Positions 33,927 to 42,827 of a stretch of DNA of 64,000 bases are shown in pieces. The notes beneath the pieces are model-generated. The model did not search any database. It was not told the origin of the DNA and was given only the letters and a program-made list of their open reading frames with translations. The translations under genes were made by a program, and so were the position numbers. Positions within the stretch are counted from its first letter, which is position 1. Every line of letters starts with the position of its first letter. The stretch is from a virus, in the IMG/VR virus record IMGVR_UViG_3300030085_004825, positions 1 to 64,000 of that record; one strand, written 5' to 3'.

Positions 33927-35024
33927 ATGAAAACAAAAACAAAATCCCTATCATCAGAGATTACTGATAGGATAGTAACAGTAGATGGACTTTTAGAAGC
34001 CCATAATATATCTTTAGATAACTGGGATATAGAAAAACAAATAGTAAATACTTGGGAAGTAGGAACTAAAGGCCCTGATGGTAATATATTAACTACTCCT
34101 TTATTTCAAGTTAAAATTTGGTTAAATAGTAAAACTGAACCCATTGTAAAAAATATTAGAGAAGAATTTATAGAAGATTTAAAAAAGTTATCACCCAAAA
34201 TAGAAAAGATTAAATATAAATCTAAAATAGATAAAGATCCTTTATTACTTGAATTAAACATATTTGATTTACATTTAGGTAAAATCTCCTGGTCTGAAGA
34301 AACAAATCAAGAATATAATTTAGAAGTAGCTAGTGATATTTTTAACCAATGTATTGAGGAATTTATTCAAGAAACTTCAAATAAAAATATAGAAAAAATA
34401 GTATTTCCTATTGGAAATGATTTTTTCAACTCAGATAAATCATACCCATTTAATAGTACAACTAAAGGTACACCACAAGAAGAAGATGCTAGATGGCAAA
34501 AAACATTTCGTTTAGGTAGACAACTTCTTGTAAATGCTATAAACAAATTAACTAATATAGCTCCTGTAGATGTAATTATGGTACCTGGTAATCATGATTT
34601 TGAAAGAAATTTTTATTTAGGGGATTCATTAGAAGGTTGGTTTTACAACAATAAAAATGTAACTGTAGATAATTCCGCTAATCCAAGAAAGTATTATGAA
34701 TACGGGGAAGTATTAATTGGTTATACGCATGGTAATGAAGAAAAAGTAATAGATTTACCATTAATAATGGCAAATGAGAAACCTAAAGAATGGGCTATGT
34801 CTACTTTTAGAGAATTTCATTTAGGTCATGAACATCGCAAAAAAGAAATTAAATTTAAATCTACTGAAGAATATCAAGGGGTAGTTATCAGATATTTTAA
34901 TTCCCTTTCAGCTACTGATTCTTGGCACCATAAAAGAGGATATATAGGAGCTAAAAGGTCTGCTGAAGCATTACTTTGGGATAAAACAAAAGGTTTAAAA
35001 AATAATCTGTATTTTATAGTATAA
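33927..35024 (+). CDS. calcineurin-like metallophosphoesterase
   Basis: This 365-residue protein has the full metallophosphoesterase motif set: D114/H116 in FDLHLG, GND at 163-165, GNHD at 221-224, H268 in YTHGN and GHEH at 300-303. It therefore probably hydrolyses phosphoesters with two metal ions. About 100 residues precede the catalytic domain and have no clear fold. Similar proteins occur in many phages, and substrates range from DNA and cyclic nucleotides to protein phosphates. Its place among head-type genes is unexplained. Confidence 0.85.
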   Translation: MKTKTKSLSSEITDRIVTVDGLLEAHNISLDNWDIEKQIVNTWEVGTKGPDGNILTTPLFQVKIWLNSKTEPIVKNIREEFIEDLKKLSPKIEKIKYKSKIDKDPLLLELNIFDLHLGKISWSEETNQEYNLEVASDIFNQCIEEFIQETSNKNIEKIVFPIGNDFFNSDKSYPFNSTTKGTPQEEDARWQKTFRLGRQLLVNAINKLTNIAPVDVIMVPGNHDFERNFYLGDSLEGWFYNNKNVTVDNSANPRKYYEYGEVLIGYTHGNEEKVIDLPLIMANEKPKEWAMSTFREFHLGHEHRKKEIKFKSTEEYQGVVIRYFNSLSATDSWHHKRGYIGAKRSAEALLWDKTKGLKNNLYFIV

Positions 35025-35049
35025 TTTCTAACTTTCTTCTTTTTCTTAG

Positions 35050-35058
35050 TATTTATAA
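35050..35058 (+). promoter_or_regulatory. putative late-promoter motif TATTTATAA
   Basis: A perfect TATTTATAAC with its first base 11 bases before the ATG at 35061. Confidence 0.5.
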
Positions 35059-35060
35059 CT

Positions 35061-35918
35061 ATGGAACGATTAACTAATCTTATAAAAGAAGTATTATCCA
35101 CCAAACCAAAAGAAAAAGAAGGTTGTAATTGTGGGTGTGGTGGCTGTGATAAACCAGCTTCTAAAGGTATAACTTTAAATGAAAGTATAGCCCCCAAACA
35201 AATACTATCAGAAAATCTTCAATATCACGTACAAAATAAACTACCTTTAACTGAAAACACATTCCGTTATGGTTCTGAATCGTTTATTAATTTATGGGCA
35301 GAAGCTCGTTCTTTATACTTACGTGAAATTATTAATGTAAATGAAGATGATAAAGAAATTTTAAAAGAAACTGATTTAGGCAATTATGGAATATATGAAA
35401 ATATTAAAGTGCCCTTAGATATGCCTCTTTCAGTTAGAGCCAATGAAGTTCCTTTAATGAATATTTTAAGAAGAGCTGAAGAAAAAGGTCAAGAAGGATA
35501 CCCATTTTATAGAGAATTAGCTGATGAATTAAGACAAGAATCTATAGATTTGAACCGAGTTAAAGAAGTTTTAAGGGATTATGGTGTGTATTATGAATAT
35601 GAAGATCTTTTAAACTTAAATGAAGCAGCTAAAAAGAAAAAGAAAAAAGACCCACCTATAGGAAAACCAAAACGTGGGGGTTCTAAAGCATATTATGTTT
35701 ATGTTAGAGACCCTAAAACTAAAAAAGTAAAAAAAGTTTCATTTGGTTCTGGTGGGTTAAAAGCAAAAATTAATAACCCCAAAGCTAGAAAAGCATTTGC
35801 AGCTAGACATAAATGTGCTCAAAAGAAAGATAAAACAAAAGCATCATATTGGTCTTGTAGATTGCCTCGCTATGCTAAATTATTAGGTTTAAAATCATCC
35901 TTTAGTGGATTTTGGTAA
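35061..35918 (+). CDS. multi-domain head-region protein with internal LNE sites, 285 aa
   Basis: This 285-residue protein has a leader helix (MERLTNLIKEVLSTK), a cysteine cluster at 22-29 (CNCGCGGC), a domain with FRYGSESFINLWAEARSLY (68-86), and a basic C-terminal domain with PKRGGSKAYYVYVRD and KAFAARHKCAQKKD. The last two blocks look like separate conserved marine phage modules. LNE-S (41), LTE-N (65) and LNE-A (188) lie exactly between these parts, so prohead-protease cutting would release them. The next gene has the same kind of leader. The functions of the modules are unknown to me. Confidence 0.7.
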   Translation: MERLTNLIKEVLSTKPKEKEGCNCGCGGCDKPASKGITLNESIAPKQILSENLQYHVQNKLPLTENTFRYGSESFINLWAEARSLYLREIINVNEDDKEILKETDLGNYGIYENIKVPLDMPLSVRANEVPLMNILRRAEEKGQEGYPFYRELADELRQESIDLNRVKEVLRDYGVYYEYEDLLNLNEAAKKKKKKDPPIGKPKRGGSKAYYVYVRDPKTKKVKKVSFGSGGLKAKINNPKARKAFAARHKCAQKKDKTKASYWSCRLPRYAKLLGLKSSFSGFW

Positions 35919-35919
35919 A

Positions 35920-36354
35920 ATGGATAGATTAGAAAAAATAATTAAAGAAGTTCTTACTGAAAAAAAGAAAAAACGAGATAGATGCTTACGCATTGCTGAC
36001 CGTAAATTTAAAAAACCTTCAGCTTACAAATCAGGAGCTGTAGTTAGATGTAGAAAAGGGTCTATTTGGAAAGGATTAAAAGAAGAACAAATACGTGAAG
36101 TAGTTAAAGAATCTTTACGTGATTGGTTTAAAAAAGAAAAATGGGTTCGTATTAACACATCAGGTAATATAACTGGTCCTTGTGGTACAATGAAAAAAGG
36201 TAAAGCTACAACTCGTTGTTTACCTAAAGCTAAAGCACAATCTTTAACTAAAGCTGAAAGAAAATCAACTGTAGCTAAAAAAGTTAGAGGAGGTAAAAAA
36301 GGTAAACAATTTGTAAAAAATACTAAAAAAGCTGAATATAAAAAGAAGTCTTGA
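35920..36354 (+). CDS. basic protein with leader helix, 144 aa
   Basis: This 144-residue, very basic protein starts MDRLEKIIKEVLTEK, closely matching the leader of the upstream gene; this favours the ATG at 35920 over an upstream GTG at 35905. It contains RCLRIADRKFKKPSAYKSG and then WVRINTSGNITGPCGTMKKG with RCLPKAKAQSLTKAERKS, a conserved basic module of marine phages. The positive charge suggests binding to packaged DNA. LTE-K (14) follows the leader. Confidence 0.75.
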   Translation: MDRLEKIIKEVLTEKKKKRDRCLRIADRKFKKPSAYKSGAVVRCRKGSIWKGLKEEQIREVVKESLRDWFKKEKWVRINTSGNITGPCGTMKKGKATTRCLPKAKAQSLTKAERKSTVAKKVRGGKKGKQFVKNTKKAEYKKKS

Positions 36355-36611
36355 AACCCTACATTGATATAGAAGTTACAGATTCCTATATTATTCGTGA
36401 ATTTTCTGAAAATATAGATCCAATAGAATTGTTATGGCATCGTGATGATGAAGATAGAACTTTAGAAATCCTTGGAGAAACAGATTGGAAAATACAACTT
36501 GATAACGAATTGCCAACTTCGTTAAATCAACCGATATTTATACCAAGACACCATTGGCATCGTGTCATAAAAGGAAATAATAAATTAAAATTAAAAATAT
36601 ATAAAAAGTGA
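36351..36611 (+). CDS. small conserved cupin-like phage protein, TTG start
   Basis: This 86-residue protein has no internal Met, so the TTG at 36351, which overlaps the upstream stop as TTGA, is the only good start. It contains NIDPIELLWHRDDEDR, IQLDNELPTSLNQPIFIP and HHWHRVIKG. The histidine pattern (H-x-D and W-H-R) resembles small cupin-type metal sites. I think similar proteins are frequent in marine T4-like phages; the function is unknown. Confidence 0.75.
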   Translation: MKPYIDIEVTDSYIIREFSENIDPIELLWHRDDEDRTLEILGETDWKIQLDNELPTSLNQPIFIPRHHWHRVIKGNNKLKLKIYKK

Positions 36612-38650
36612 TATTAGACTGGAGAAATTTTGTGTTACGAAGTGATATAAAAAATTTACCTTTAGAGGAGCAGAGAAGAAAATTTTTAAAAGAACAGTTA
36701 GATCATGATAACCTTTTAAGTGAACAAAAACAGAGACAATATGAATTTTATATGTCTCAAATGCAATCCAAAGGAGGAGCAGCAGGAGGAGGTGGGTTTA
36801 CTGGTAATGCAAGTGATGGCCCTATTGCTGGAGCAACTGTAACCAGTAATATTGGAACTACAACTACTGACACATTAGGAAATTTTACCTTCCCAACAAC
36901 CCCTACCTCAGAAATAACAGTAACAGGTGGTACTGATTCTATTACAGGAGTAGCATTTACAGGAGAGCTAAAAGGATTTCCTCAATTTAAAACTGTTTCT
37001 CCATTAACTACATTAGCATTTCATTTAAAAGAAGAGGATGCAAGTCTAACTGCTGATTCAGCTGTGGATCTTTTATTTGCTAGTTCAAGCACATTGTTTG
37101 GAATAGAATTAGAAGTAGCAGACAAAGATATAATGCTTAATAAGGACTATGTAGCAGAATCAATACTAGAAGACAACCAAAAAGCTATTGCGGCTCAATC
37201 AATAGCAACGTATTTAGAGAGTGTTACTGAGATGGTAGGTAGTGCAGTTAAAAGTGCAGATGAAAGTGCAAAAGGATCAAACTTTACAGTTAATAGTGCT
37301 AAAGTTCAAGGCTATAAATCTATTGCCCGGCAAATACAACAAACGAGAGGAGCTAAAACTGAAATAGATCCTGAAGGACTATTTGATCTTGTTCAACGAC
37401 CAGATGGTCAATCTTTTACAAGGGGTAATACTGGAAGTCTTGATATAACAGCACGTCGAACTGTTAAAACATCGATAAATAATGTACGTACACAATTAGC
37501 AGAATTATCAAGATCTGAATTATATAATGCTAATTATTTAACAACACAAATACAAGCAGTTAACAGAGGTGTAAAAGAAGATTATAAAGTTCAAGCAGAA
37601 AGATTAGCCCGAGGTGATTCATCTAATTTTAAAAGCATAAACCAGATAGTAACTGAATCTACAGGAAGTTTGGCTCAAATTGAAAAAGATAAACCAAATG
37701 AAACAGATGCTAATACATCTAAAAAACCATCACGTGAATTTTTCCAATTAGGTGGAATGACTTACACAATGCAAGAAAAAGGACAAGATGCTGTTACACT
37801 TTCATTTAAAAGTGATCCTGGTCAAATGTTTGTAGTAGGAACTGAAATACGAAAAGGACAATTTTTAAACAATGATTCTGGCCCATTTAGACCAAATGAA
37901 GCTGGTAATTTTGTAAAAGCTGCGCCAACTATCATAGCAACACAAGTTACTGCATCAAGTGGTAAAGTATATGAAATAACATTGGCTAATCCTGGATTCC
38001 AAGTATTATCATCTCAATTAAAAGACGCAATAAAATATTTACCTGTTGCTACAGGTGGTTATACAATGCAAACTGAAAATAAAATCGGATGGTCAAACGC
38101 CGCAACACAGCCATTTACAGCTTCAATTGCTGCAAACCAAACAAAATCATCAGCTACTATCTCAGATAAAATTGGTAGCACACTTTATGAAATAGAATAC
38201 AATTCAGGAACAAGTCGATATGAATTTTCAACCACTCCACAGAAAGGAACAAAAACATTACATGCACATATTGCTGATTTTACTAATGAAGCACAATGGA
38301 CTAGTATTGGAAACCCAACTCCACCTGGTATAAGATTTCAAATTAATAATTTTGACACTCATCATATATCTGATAATGGTAGATATAGTATATCAGCCGG
38401 CGGAACAGCAGAAGTAATGTCTAATAAAACATTTAAATTAGGAGGCAGAATTTTAGAAGCTACGCTTACTGTTGGAAAAAGTAAAGTTAATATAGCATTA
38501 GTCCCAACTGATGGTACAAATGCACCTAATGGCCCCTTTACATTTAGAGTTGGATTAGGTAATGTAACAACAACAGCACAATTTACAAACAATGTACTTA
38601 CTGTTGTAGATGAAGACACTACATACACAATAACATATACACCTAAATAA
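36608..38650 (+). CDS. large virion structural protein, GTG start, CarbopepD-like domain
   Basis: This 680-residue protein begins MILDWRNFVLRSDIKNLPLE with EEQRRKFLKEQL, an N-terminus I associate with marine T4-like structural proteins; the GTG start overlaps the upstream stop as GTGA. A helical first part with a glycine-rich linker (56-63) is followed by a carboxypeptidase-regulatory-like domain (69-97, DGPIAGATV and TDTLGNFTF), a long helical region and beta-rich C-terminal domains. Codons with G or C at the third position are clearly more frequent than in neighbouring genes, a sign of recent transfer. A fibre or surface protein is likely. Confidence 0.75.
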   Translation: MILDWRNFVLRSDIKNLPLEEQRRKFLKEQLDHDNLLSEQKQRQYEFYMSQMQSKGGAAGGGGFTGNASDGPIAGATVTSNIGTTTTDTLGNFTFPTTPTSEITVTGGTDSITGVAFTGELKGFPQFKTVSPLTTLAFHLKEEDASLTADSAVDLLFASSSTLFGIELEVADKDIMLNKDYVAESILEDNQKAIAAQSIATYLESVTEMVGSAVKSADESAKGSNFTVNSAKVQGYKSIARQIQQTRGAKTEIDPEGLFDLVQRPDGQSFTRGNTGSLDITARRTVKTSINNVRTQLAELSRSELYNANYLTTQIQAVNRGVKEDYKVQAERLARGDSSNFKSINQIVTESTGSLAQIEKDKPNETDANTSKKPSREFFQLGGMTYTMQEKGQDAVTLSFKSDPGQMFVVGTEIRKGQFLNNDSGPFRPNEAGNFVKAAPTIIATQVTASSGKVYEITLANPGFQVLSSQLKDAIKYLPVATGGYTMQTENKIGWSNAATQPFTASIAANQTKSSATISDKIGSTLYEIEYNSGTSRYEFSTTPQKGTKTLHAHIADFTNEAQWTSIGNPTPPGIRFQINNFDTHHISDNGRYSISAGGTAEVMSNKTFKLGGRILEATLTVGKSKVNIALVPTDGTNAPNGPFTFRVGLGNVTTTAQFTNNVLTVVDEDTTYTITYTPK

Positions 38651-38652
38651 TT

Positions 38653-39375
38653 ATGAAAAGTTTAAAACAAACAAACGAAATAAAATTCAGTTCTTATGGT
38701 GTTTGGGAACTTCTTAGAAAAGTTTACCAAGATAAGGAAGAACTTTTACCAAAACTTGGATTTAAAAAATATGAAGATTTTTTAGATTGGATGAAAACAG
38801 GTGATCAAGATACACAAGATGAATTTGAATCTATAGTTGCTAAACATGAAAAAGAAAAAATGACCCCTATGACAGAAAATAAATTAAAACAAACTATAAA
38901 AGAAGAAATTAAACGTATTTTAAGTGAAAATATGTTTAAAAATGGTGATGTTGTTATGTATATGGGAGAAAAACATACTGTTGTTTCTGATGATGGTTTT
39001 ATTATTAAATTAAAATCTAGTAGAGACAATATTGTTAATCTTAATTATACCCAAGCAAAAGAAAAAGTTCGTAAACAAGATGACTTTAAAGAAGGAAAAA
39101 TTAATTTAAATGAGCATGGAGCAGGAAGAACTCCTGAAATTAGAGGTATGGTGAATATGTTATTTAAAGATGAAAGAATGACTAATGCTCCTTTAGCACT
39201 AGTTAAAGCATTAAATCTTTTAGATGATAAAACAGCCCAAGAACTTAACTTTAAAGTAGCAGAATATTTAAAACCTACTTTTAGCTCAGACCCTAATTCT
39301 CCTTCAAACACTGCTGCTATTAAAGCAATGATTGATATGGATAAAGAAAAAGGTAGAAGACCTAGTTTAGACTAA
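38653..39375 (+). CDS. head-region protein with internal LNE sites, 240 aa
   Basis: This 240-residue protein has an N-terminal module (GVWELLRKVYQDKEELLPKL), a leader-like helix LKQTIKEEIKRILSEN (78-93), a small beta module (FKNGDVVMYMGEKHTVVSDD) and a C-terminal module (RTPEIRGMVNMLFKDE). LSE-N (92) and LNE-H (154) fall between modules and fit the (I/L)xE pattern. It is the last gene before a terminator. The function is unknown. Confidence 0.7.
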   Translation: MKSLKQTNEIKFSSYGVWELLRKVYQDKEELLPKLGFKKYEDFLDWMKTGDQDTQDEFESIVAKHEKEKMTPMTENKLKQTIKEEIKRILSENMFKNGDVVMYMGEKHTVVSDDGFIIKLKSSRDNIVNLNYTQAKEKVRKQDDFKEGKINLNEHGAGRTPEIRGMVNMLFKDERMTNAPLALVKALNLLDDKTAQELNFKVAEYLKPTFSSDPNSPSNTAAIKAMIDMDKEKGRRPSLD

Positions 39376-39381
39376 CATACA

Positions 39382-39400
39382 GACTGATTCATAGCCAGTC
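39382..39400. repeat. small hairpin before terminator
   Basis: GACTG and CAGTC pair around a 9-base loop. It is not followed by T and is too short for a tRNA. Confidence 0.35.
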
Positions 39401-39427
39401 GACTTAAAATAAAAATTTTTTAGAGCT

Positions 39428-39461
39428 GTGGCCTAATCTTTGGATTAGGTCACTTTTTTTT
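39428..39461 (+). terminator. Rho-independent terminator
   Basis: An 11-base stem, GTGGCCTAATC with GATTAGGTCAC (one G-T wobble), closes a TTTG loop and is followed by eight T. It ends the 25976-39375 block. Confidence 0.9.
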
Positions 39462-39487
39462 ATATATTTAGCACATAAAATTTACAA

Positions 39488-40843
39488 ATGAATAAAATAG
39501 TAATTGTAGGAGCAGGTGTAGCAGGTATTAATGCTGCAACTAAATTAGTTGATAATGGATATCCTGGTGATAAAATCACTATAATTGACATGGGTAAAGA
39601 CCCATATAATAGATTACCTGAAGAGGTAATGACGGGAATGCTAGGTGCAGGTGGTTGGAGTGATGGTAAATTAACTTACCATACTGAAGTAGGAGGTCAA
39701 TTATCAAAATATTGTGGTAAAGATAAAGCAATGGAATTATTTGATCAAGTTATAGCTAACTTTAAACGATTTCACCCTAAACCAGAAGAAGTACAATGTT
39801 CTGATCCTCAAGCAGAACCTGATTTTATTAAACCATATTTTGGTTTACGCTTATTCCCTGTATGGCATGTTGGAACTGATTATTTACACGAAATAGGTAA
39901 AAATTGGTATGATTATTTAGTTGAAAAGGGTATTAAATTTGTTTGGGAACATAAAGTTTATGACATTAACTTTGATAAACAAGAAGTATCATTAGCAAAT
40001 CATGATTTTGCAGGTGAAATAGAATATGATCATTTAATTTTTGGTGTAGGTAAATCAGGAATTGATTTTGGTAAAAAACTAGCTGAAAAATATAATTTAC
40101 CAACTGAACCTAAAGCAGTACAAATAGGTGTTCGATTTGAAGCACCCCAAAAACATTTCCAAAAATTAATAGATATTAGTTATGATTTTAAATTATATAG
40201 AAAATTTGAAGATAAGGGTGTATCACTACGTTCATTCTGTACAAACAATAACGCCGCTTACGTTGCTGCGGAACATACTTATGGCGATGTAAGTTATAAT
40301 GGACATGCTAAAAAAAATGAAGCATATCGAAATAATATGACTAATTTTGGTATACTAATGGAAATTAGAGGTATAGATAAACCATTTGATTGGTCAAGAG
40401 AGGCAGTTAAAAAATTACAAATTAATGGTGTAGGTACATACTATTCACCAAGTAATAGAACACCATCTAAAACATCAGAAGGTGATTCTGTTAAATGTGT
40501 TAAAGTAGACAACACAGAACCATTATTTGATGCGTTAGGAGAATATGGCAATTATATAGTTGATTTTATTAAAGATATGACAAAAGTATTTCCTACACTT
40601 GGGGATGATTGGGGTATTTATATGCCCGAAGTAAAATATTTGTCACCTGAACCATTAGTAGATTATAATAATCTTAGTTTAACTAAATATTCTAACGTAT
40701 ATTTTGTAGGTGATGCTTTAAGCGCAAGGGGAATTACAGTCTCAGGAGCACAAGGTACTTATGTTGCTGAATCTATATTAATAGATGAAGAAGTAAAAGA
40801 AATGGAAAAAAATTCTTCTGATTTAGAAGATATAGAATTTTAA
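39488..40843 (+). CDS. FAD-dependent dehydrogenase (COG2509-like)
   Basis: This 451-residue protein has an N-terminal FAD-binding Rossmann fold (VIVGAGVAGINAA, GxGxxG at 8-13, acidic D34 after strand 2), the GAGGWSDGKLT stretch (53-63) and a C-terminal FVGDALSARGITVSGAQGT with AES that closes the FAD site. This set matches the uncharacterised FAD-dependent dehydrogenases of COG2509, whose substrate is unknown. Such an enzyme is unusual in a T4-like phage and is a candidate auxiliary metabolic gene. It stands between a terminator and a TATTTATTA motif, so it may be transcribed separately. Confidence 0.85.
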   Translation: MNKIVIVGAGVAGINAATKLVDNGYPGDKITIIDMGKDPYNRLPEEVMTGMLGAGGWSDGKLTYHTEVGGQLSKYCGKDKAMELFDQVIANFKRFHPKPEEVQCSDPQAEPDFIKPYFGLRLFPVWHVGTDYLHEIGKNWYDYLVEKGIKFVWEHKVYDINFDKQEVSLANHDFAGEIEYDHLIFGVGKSGIDFGKKLAEKYNLPTEPKAVQIGVRFEAPQKHFQKLIDISYDFKLYRKFEDKGVSLRSFCTNNNAAYVAAEHTYGDVSYNGHAKKNEAYRNNMTNFGILMEIRGIDKPFDWSREAVKKLQINGVGTYYSPSNRTPSKTSEGDSVKCVKVDNTEPLFDALGEYGNYIVDFIKDMTKVFPTLGDDWGIYMPEVKYLSPEPLVDYNNLSLTKYSNVYFVGDALSARGITVSGAQGTYVAESILIDEEVKEMEKNSSDLEDIEF

Positions 40844-40847
40844 GTAA

Positions 40848-40856
40848 TATTTATTA
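40848..40856 (+). promoter_or_regulatory. late-promoter motif variant TATTTATTA
   Basis: TATTTATTAG with its first base 13 bases before the ATG at 40861. Confidence 0.4.
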
Positions 40857-40860
40857 GAAA

Positions 40861-41079
40861 ATGGCTAAACTAATAGATTTACTAAATGAATCTTTTTATG
40901 ATTCAAATAAATTATATTCTAAACAATATATACTTAATGTTACGGCAAATGCACCACGAAATATTAAGGATGTAGTAAGAAATTTAAAAATTATTGATTG
41001 TGTTGATTCAAACAATAATAAAAAAGAATGTGTAAAAATACCAGAAGTTTTGTATATTTACATTAGTGGTAAATATTAA
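40861..41079 (+). CDS. small hypothetical protein, 72 aa
   Basis: This 72-residue protein begins MAKLIDLLNESFYD, with LNE-S at residue 10, the same tripeptide that marks possible prohead-protease sites elsewhere. The remainder has two cysteines and no known domain. It lies between the FAD enzyme and the P-loop protein. The function is unknown. Confidence 0.65.
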   Translation: MAKLIDLLNESFYDSNKLYSKQYILNVTANAPRNIKDVVRNLKIIDCVDSNNNKKECVKIPEVLYIYISGKY

Positions 41080-41091
41080 TTAAATAAAATT

Positions 41092-41622
41092 ATGAAAATA
41101 GGTTTTTGTGGTACAATGAGTGTAGGTAAAACTACATTAGTTAATGAACTAAAAAAATTACCTGAATTTAAGGATTATAAATTTGCTACTGAGCGTAGTG
41201 AGTATTTAAGAGATTTAGGTATTCCTTTAAATACTGACTCTACAATTAAGGGTCAAATAATATTTTTAGCAGAACGATCTTCTGAATTGTTACAAGAAAA
41301 CATTATAACAGATAGAACTATAGTAGATGTTATAGCATTTACAAAATCTGCAAAATCTATTTCTTGGACTCAAGGAAAACAATTTCAAGAATTAGCTAAA
41401 AATTTAATTAATGATTATGATTATTTATTTTATGTTTCTCCTAAAGGTGTAGAATTAGAAGATAATGGAGTTAGAACAATAGATAAAGAATATCGAAAAG
41501 AAATTGATGAATCAATTAAAACCATAATAGGTGATAAATTAGGTAAACACCCTAAATACACAGAAATATCTGGTTCTACTGAAGAAAGAATTAAAAAAAT
41601 TAAACAAGTAATATTTTCTTAA
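41092..41622 (+). CDS. P-loop AAA/kinase-like protein
   Basis: This 176-residue protein has a Walker A motif GTMSVGKTT (7-15) and the style of small kinase-like AAA proteins related to NadR and nucleoside kinases, with TDRTIVDVIAF as a possible Walker B-like strand and YDYLFYVSP further on. It would phosphorylate a small substrate or hydrolyse ATP. Similar proteins occur in T4-like phages. Its position next to the FAD enzyme may reflect a shared nucleotide pathway, which is only a guess. Confidence 0.75.
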   Translation: MKIGFCGTMSVGKTTLVNELKKLPEFKDYKFATERSEYLRDLGIPLNTDSTIKGQIIFLAERSSELLQENIITDRTIVDVIAFTKSAKSISWTQGKQFQELAKNLINDYDYLFYVSPKGVELEDNGVRTIDKEYRKEIDESIKTIIGDKLGKHPKYTEISGSTEERIKKIKQVIFS

Positions 41623-41634
41623 TATTTATAAATA
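41623..41634 (+). promoter_or_regulatory. late-promoter motif TATTTATAAATA
   Basis: TATTTATAA overlaps the classical T4 late sequence TATAAATA (41627-41634), 24 bases before the ATG at 41651. It is one of two places where both forms coincide. Confidence 0.6.
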
Positions 41635-41650
41635 AATAAAAATATACATA

Positions 41651-42454
41651 ATGAAAAAATCTCGTTTACTTGAAATTATTCGTGAAGAAATTTCCTCAAC
41701 TTTAAGTGAAGTTCCTTTCCCTGATGGACCTCTTGATGTTAAAAATCCTGAAGATATAGCAACTCGCCCTGAAGAGCGTGATGAAAAACCTCTTCAAGAT
41801 GCTATTAAAAGTGCTGTAGATATATTAAAAGCAGAATACCCAAATTTAACTAATGATGATTTAGCTAAATTAATTACTAAAGTTAATTCTGATAAAAATA
41901 GACAAGCTGATAAAGACATCAAACAAAAAACATCAGATGGAGAAACTCTAGAAATAGCAGCGGATTCTCAAATTGGAAAAGATTACAAAGCTGCTTTAAA
42001 TGCTATAGCAGATACTATAGAAGATCAAGCTGAAATATACCAAACAAATAAAATTGATGGTTTAATTAGTCAAAAAGGTGTTGATGCTAAAACAGTAGAG
42101 AGATTAGAAAAATTAAAAGAAAGAGGATATACTTATACTTTAGGATTTCCACAAACTTTAAAAGCAGTTGAAAGGGCAGTAGGTGGAGGTGCAACTAGAA
42201 AACCTTCTAAACCAAAAGCAGAAAAAGCAACAGCAACAGAACCAAAAGCAGAAAAAACAACAGCTTCTGAACCTAAAAATGATAGTTTATCTGATTTAAA
42301 AGATGAAGTAGCTAAAGTTACTACAAATATGAAAGATTTAGCTAAAAAATTCTCAAAAGCTGAAGGAGAAGAAAAAGAAGATTTAAAAAATCAACTTAAA
42401 GATCTAAACAAAAAGAAAAAAGAATTAGAAAAAGAATTAGAAAAACAACTGTAA
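41651..42454 (+). CDS. lysine-rich coiled-coil protein with leader helix, 267 aa
   Basis: This 267-residue protein starts with the leader-type helix LLEIIREEISSTLSE, with LSE-V at residue 20. The middle is helical, then a Lys/Ala/Glu/Thr-rich linker with the duplicated PKAEK-x-T motif (about 197-215) leads into a long coiled coil at the end (DLKDEVAKVTTNMKDL to the C-terminus). The composition suggests a head-core or internal protein. A small terminase is not excluded by its position two genes before the large terminase, but no such domain is visible. Confidence 0.65.
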   Translation: MKKSRLLEIIREEISSTLSEVPFPDGPLDVKNPEDIATRPEERDEKPLQDAIKSAVDILKAEYPNLTNDDLAKLITKVNSDKNRQADKDIKQKTSDGETLEIAADSQIGKDYKAALNAIADTIEDQAEIYQTNKIDGLISQKGVDAKTVERLEKLKERGYTYTLGFPQTLKAVERAVGGGATRKPSKPKAEKATATEPKAEKTTASEPKNDSLSDLKDEVAKVTTNMKDLAKKFSKAEGEEKEDLKNQLKDLNKKKKELEKELEKQL

Positions 42455-42467
42455 AAAAGTTTTTTTC

Positions 42468-42827
42468 ATGAATAGGGAAGTTAAATTGAAGTTATGGCAT
42501 ATTTTAATATGTGTAACTGTTTTTATACTTTTATTATATTTTACTATTACTACAATAACATCACCTGTTAAAGTTGGAGATTATACTAAACAAAAGCAAA
42601 AGATAGATAGTTTAAATGTTGTTATACTTGGATTAGAAGATAAACAATTGGAATTAAATAAATCTATTATATACCAACAAAATGAAATTGTTATTTTAAA
42701 TAAACAAATTGATAGTACAAATATAGAAATAGTAAAAGTAAAAGAACATTATGGTAAAAAAATTAAAAATATTACTACTTATACTCCTACTCAACTCGAT
42801 AAGTTTTTCACAGAAAGATACCAATAA
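42468..42827 (+). CDS. spanin-like inner-membrane protein (Rz-like)
   Basis: This 119-residue protein has a short basic N-terminus, one membrane helix (about residues 8-31) and a long periplasmic coiled coil, ending with PTQLDKFFTERYQ. This is the layout of an inner-membrane spanin. The last 77 bases overlap the next gene in the +1 frame, as in Rz/Rz1 pairs. The assignment rests on architecture, not on sequence match. Confidence 0.65.
   Translation: MNREVKLKLWHILICVTVFILLLYFTITTITSPVKVGDYTKQKQKIDSLNVVILGLEDKQLELNKSIIYQQNEIVILNKQIDSTNIEIVKVKEHYGKKIKNITTYTPTQLDKFFTERYQ

Noticed and set aside
35905-35919. GTG start upstream of the basic protein
   Set aside because: The ATG at 35920 gives an N-terminus that matches the leader of the gene at 35061.
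39382-39461. Possible tRNA or small RNA
   Set aside because: The hairpins do not form a cloverleaf and the second is a clear terminator. No tRNA was seen anywhere in the window.
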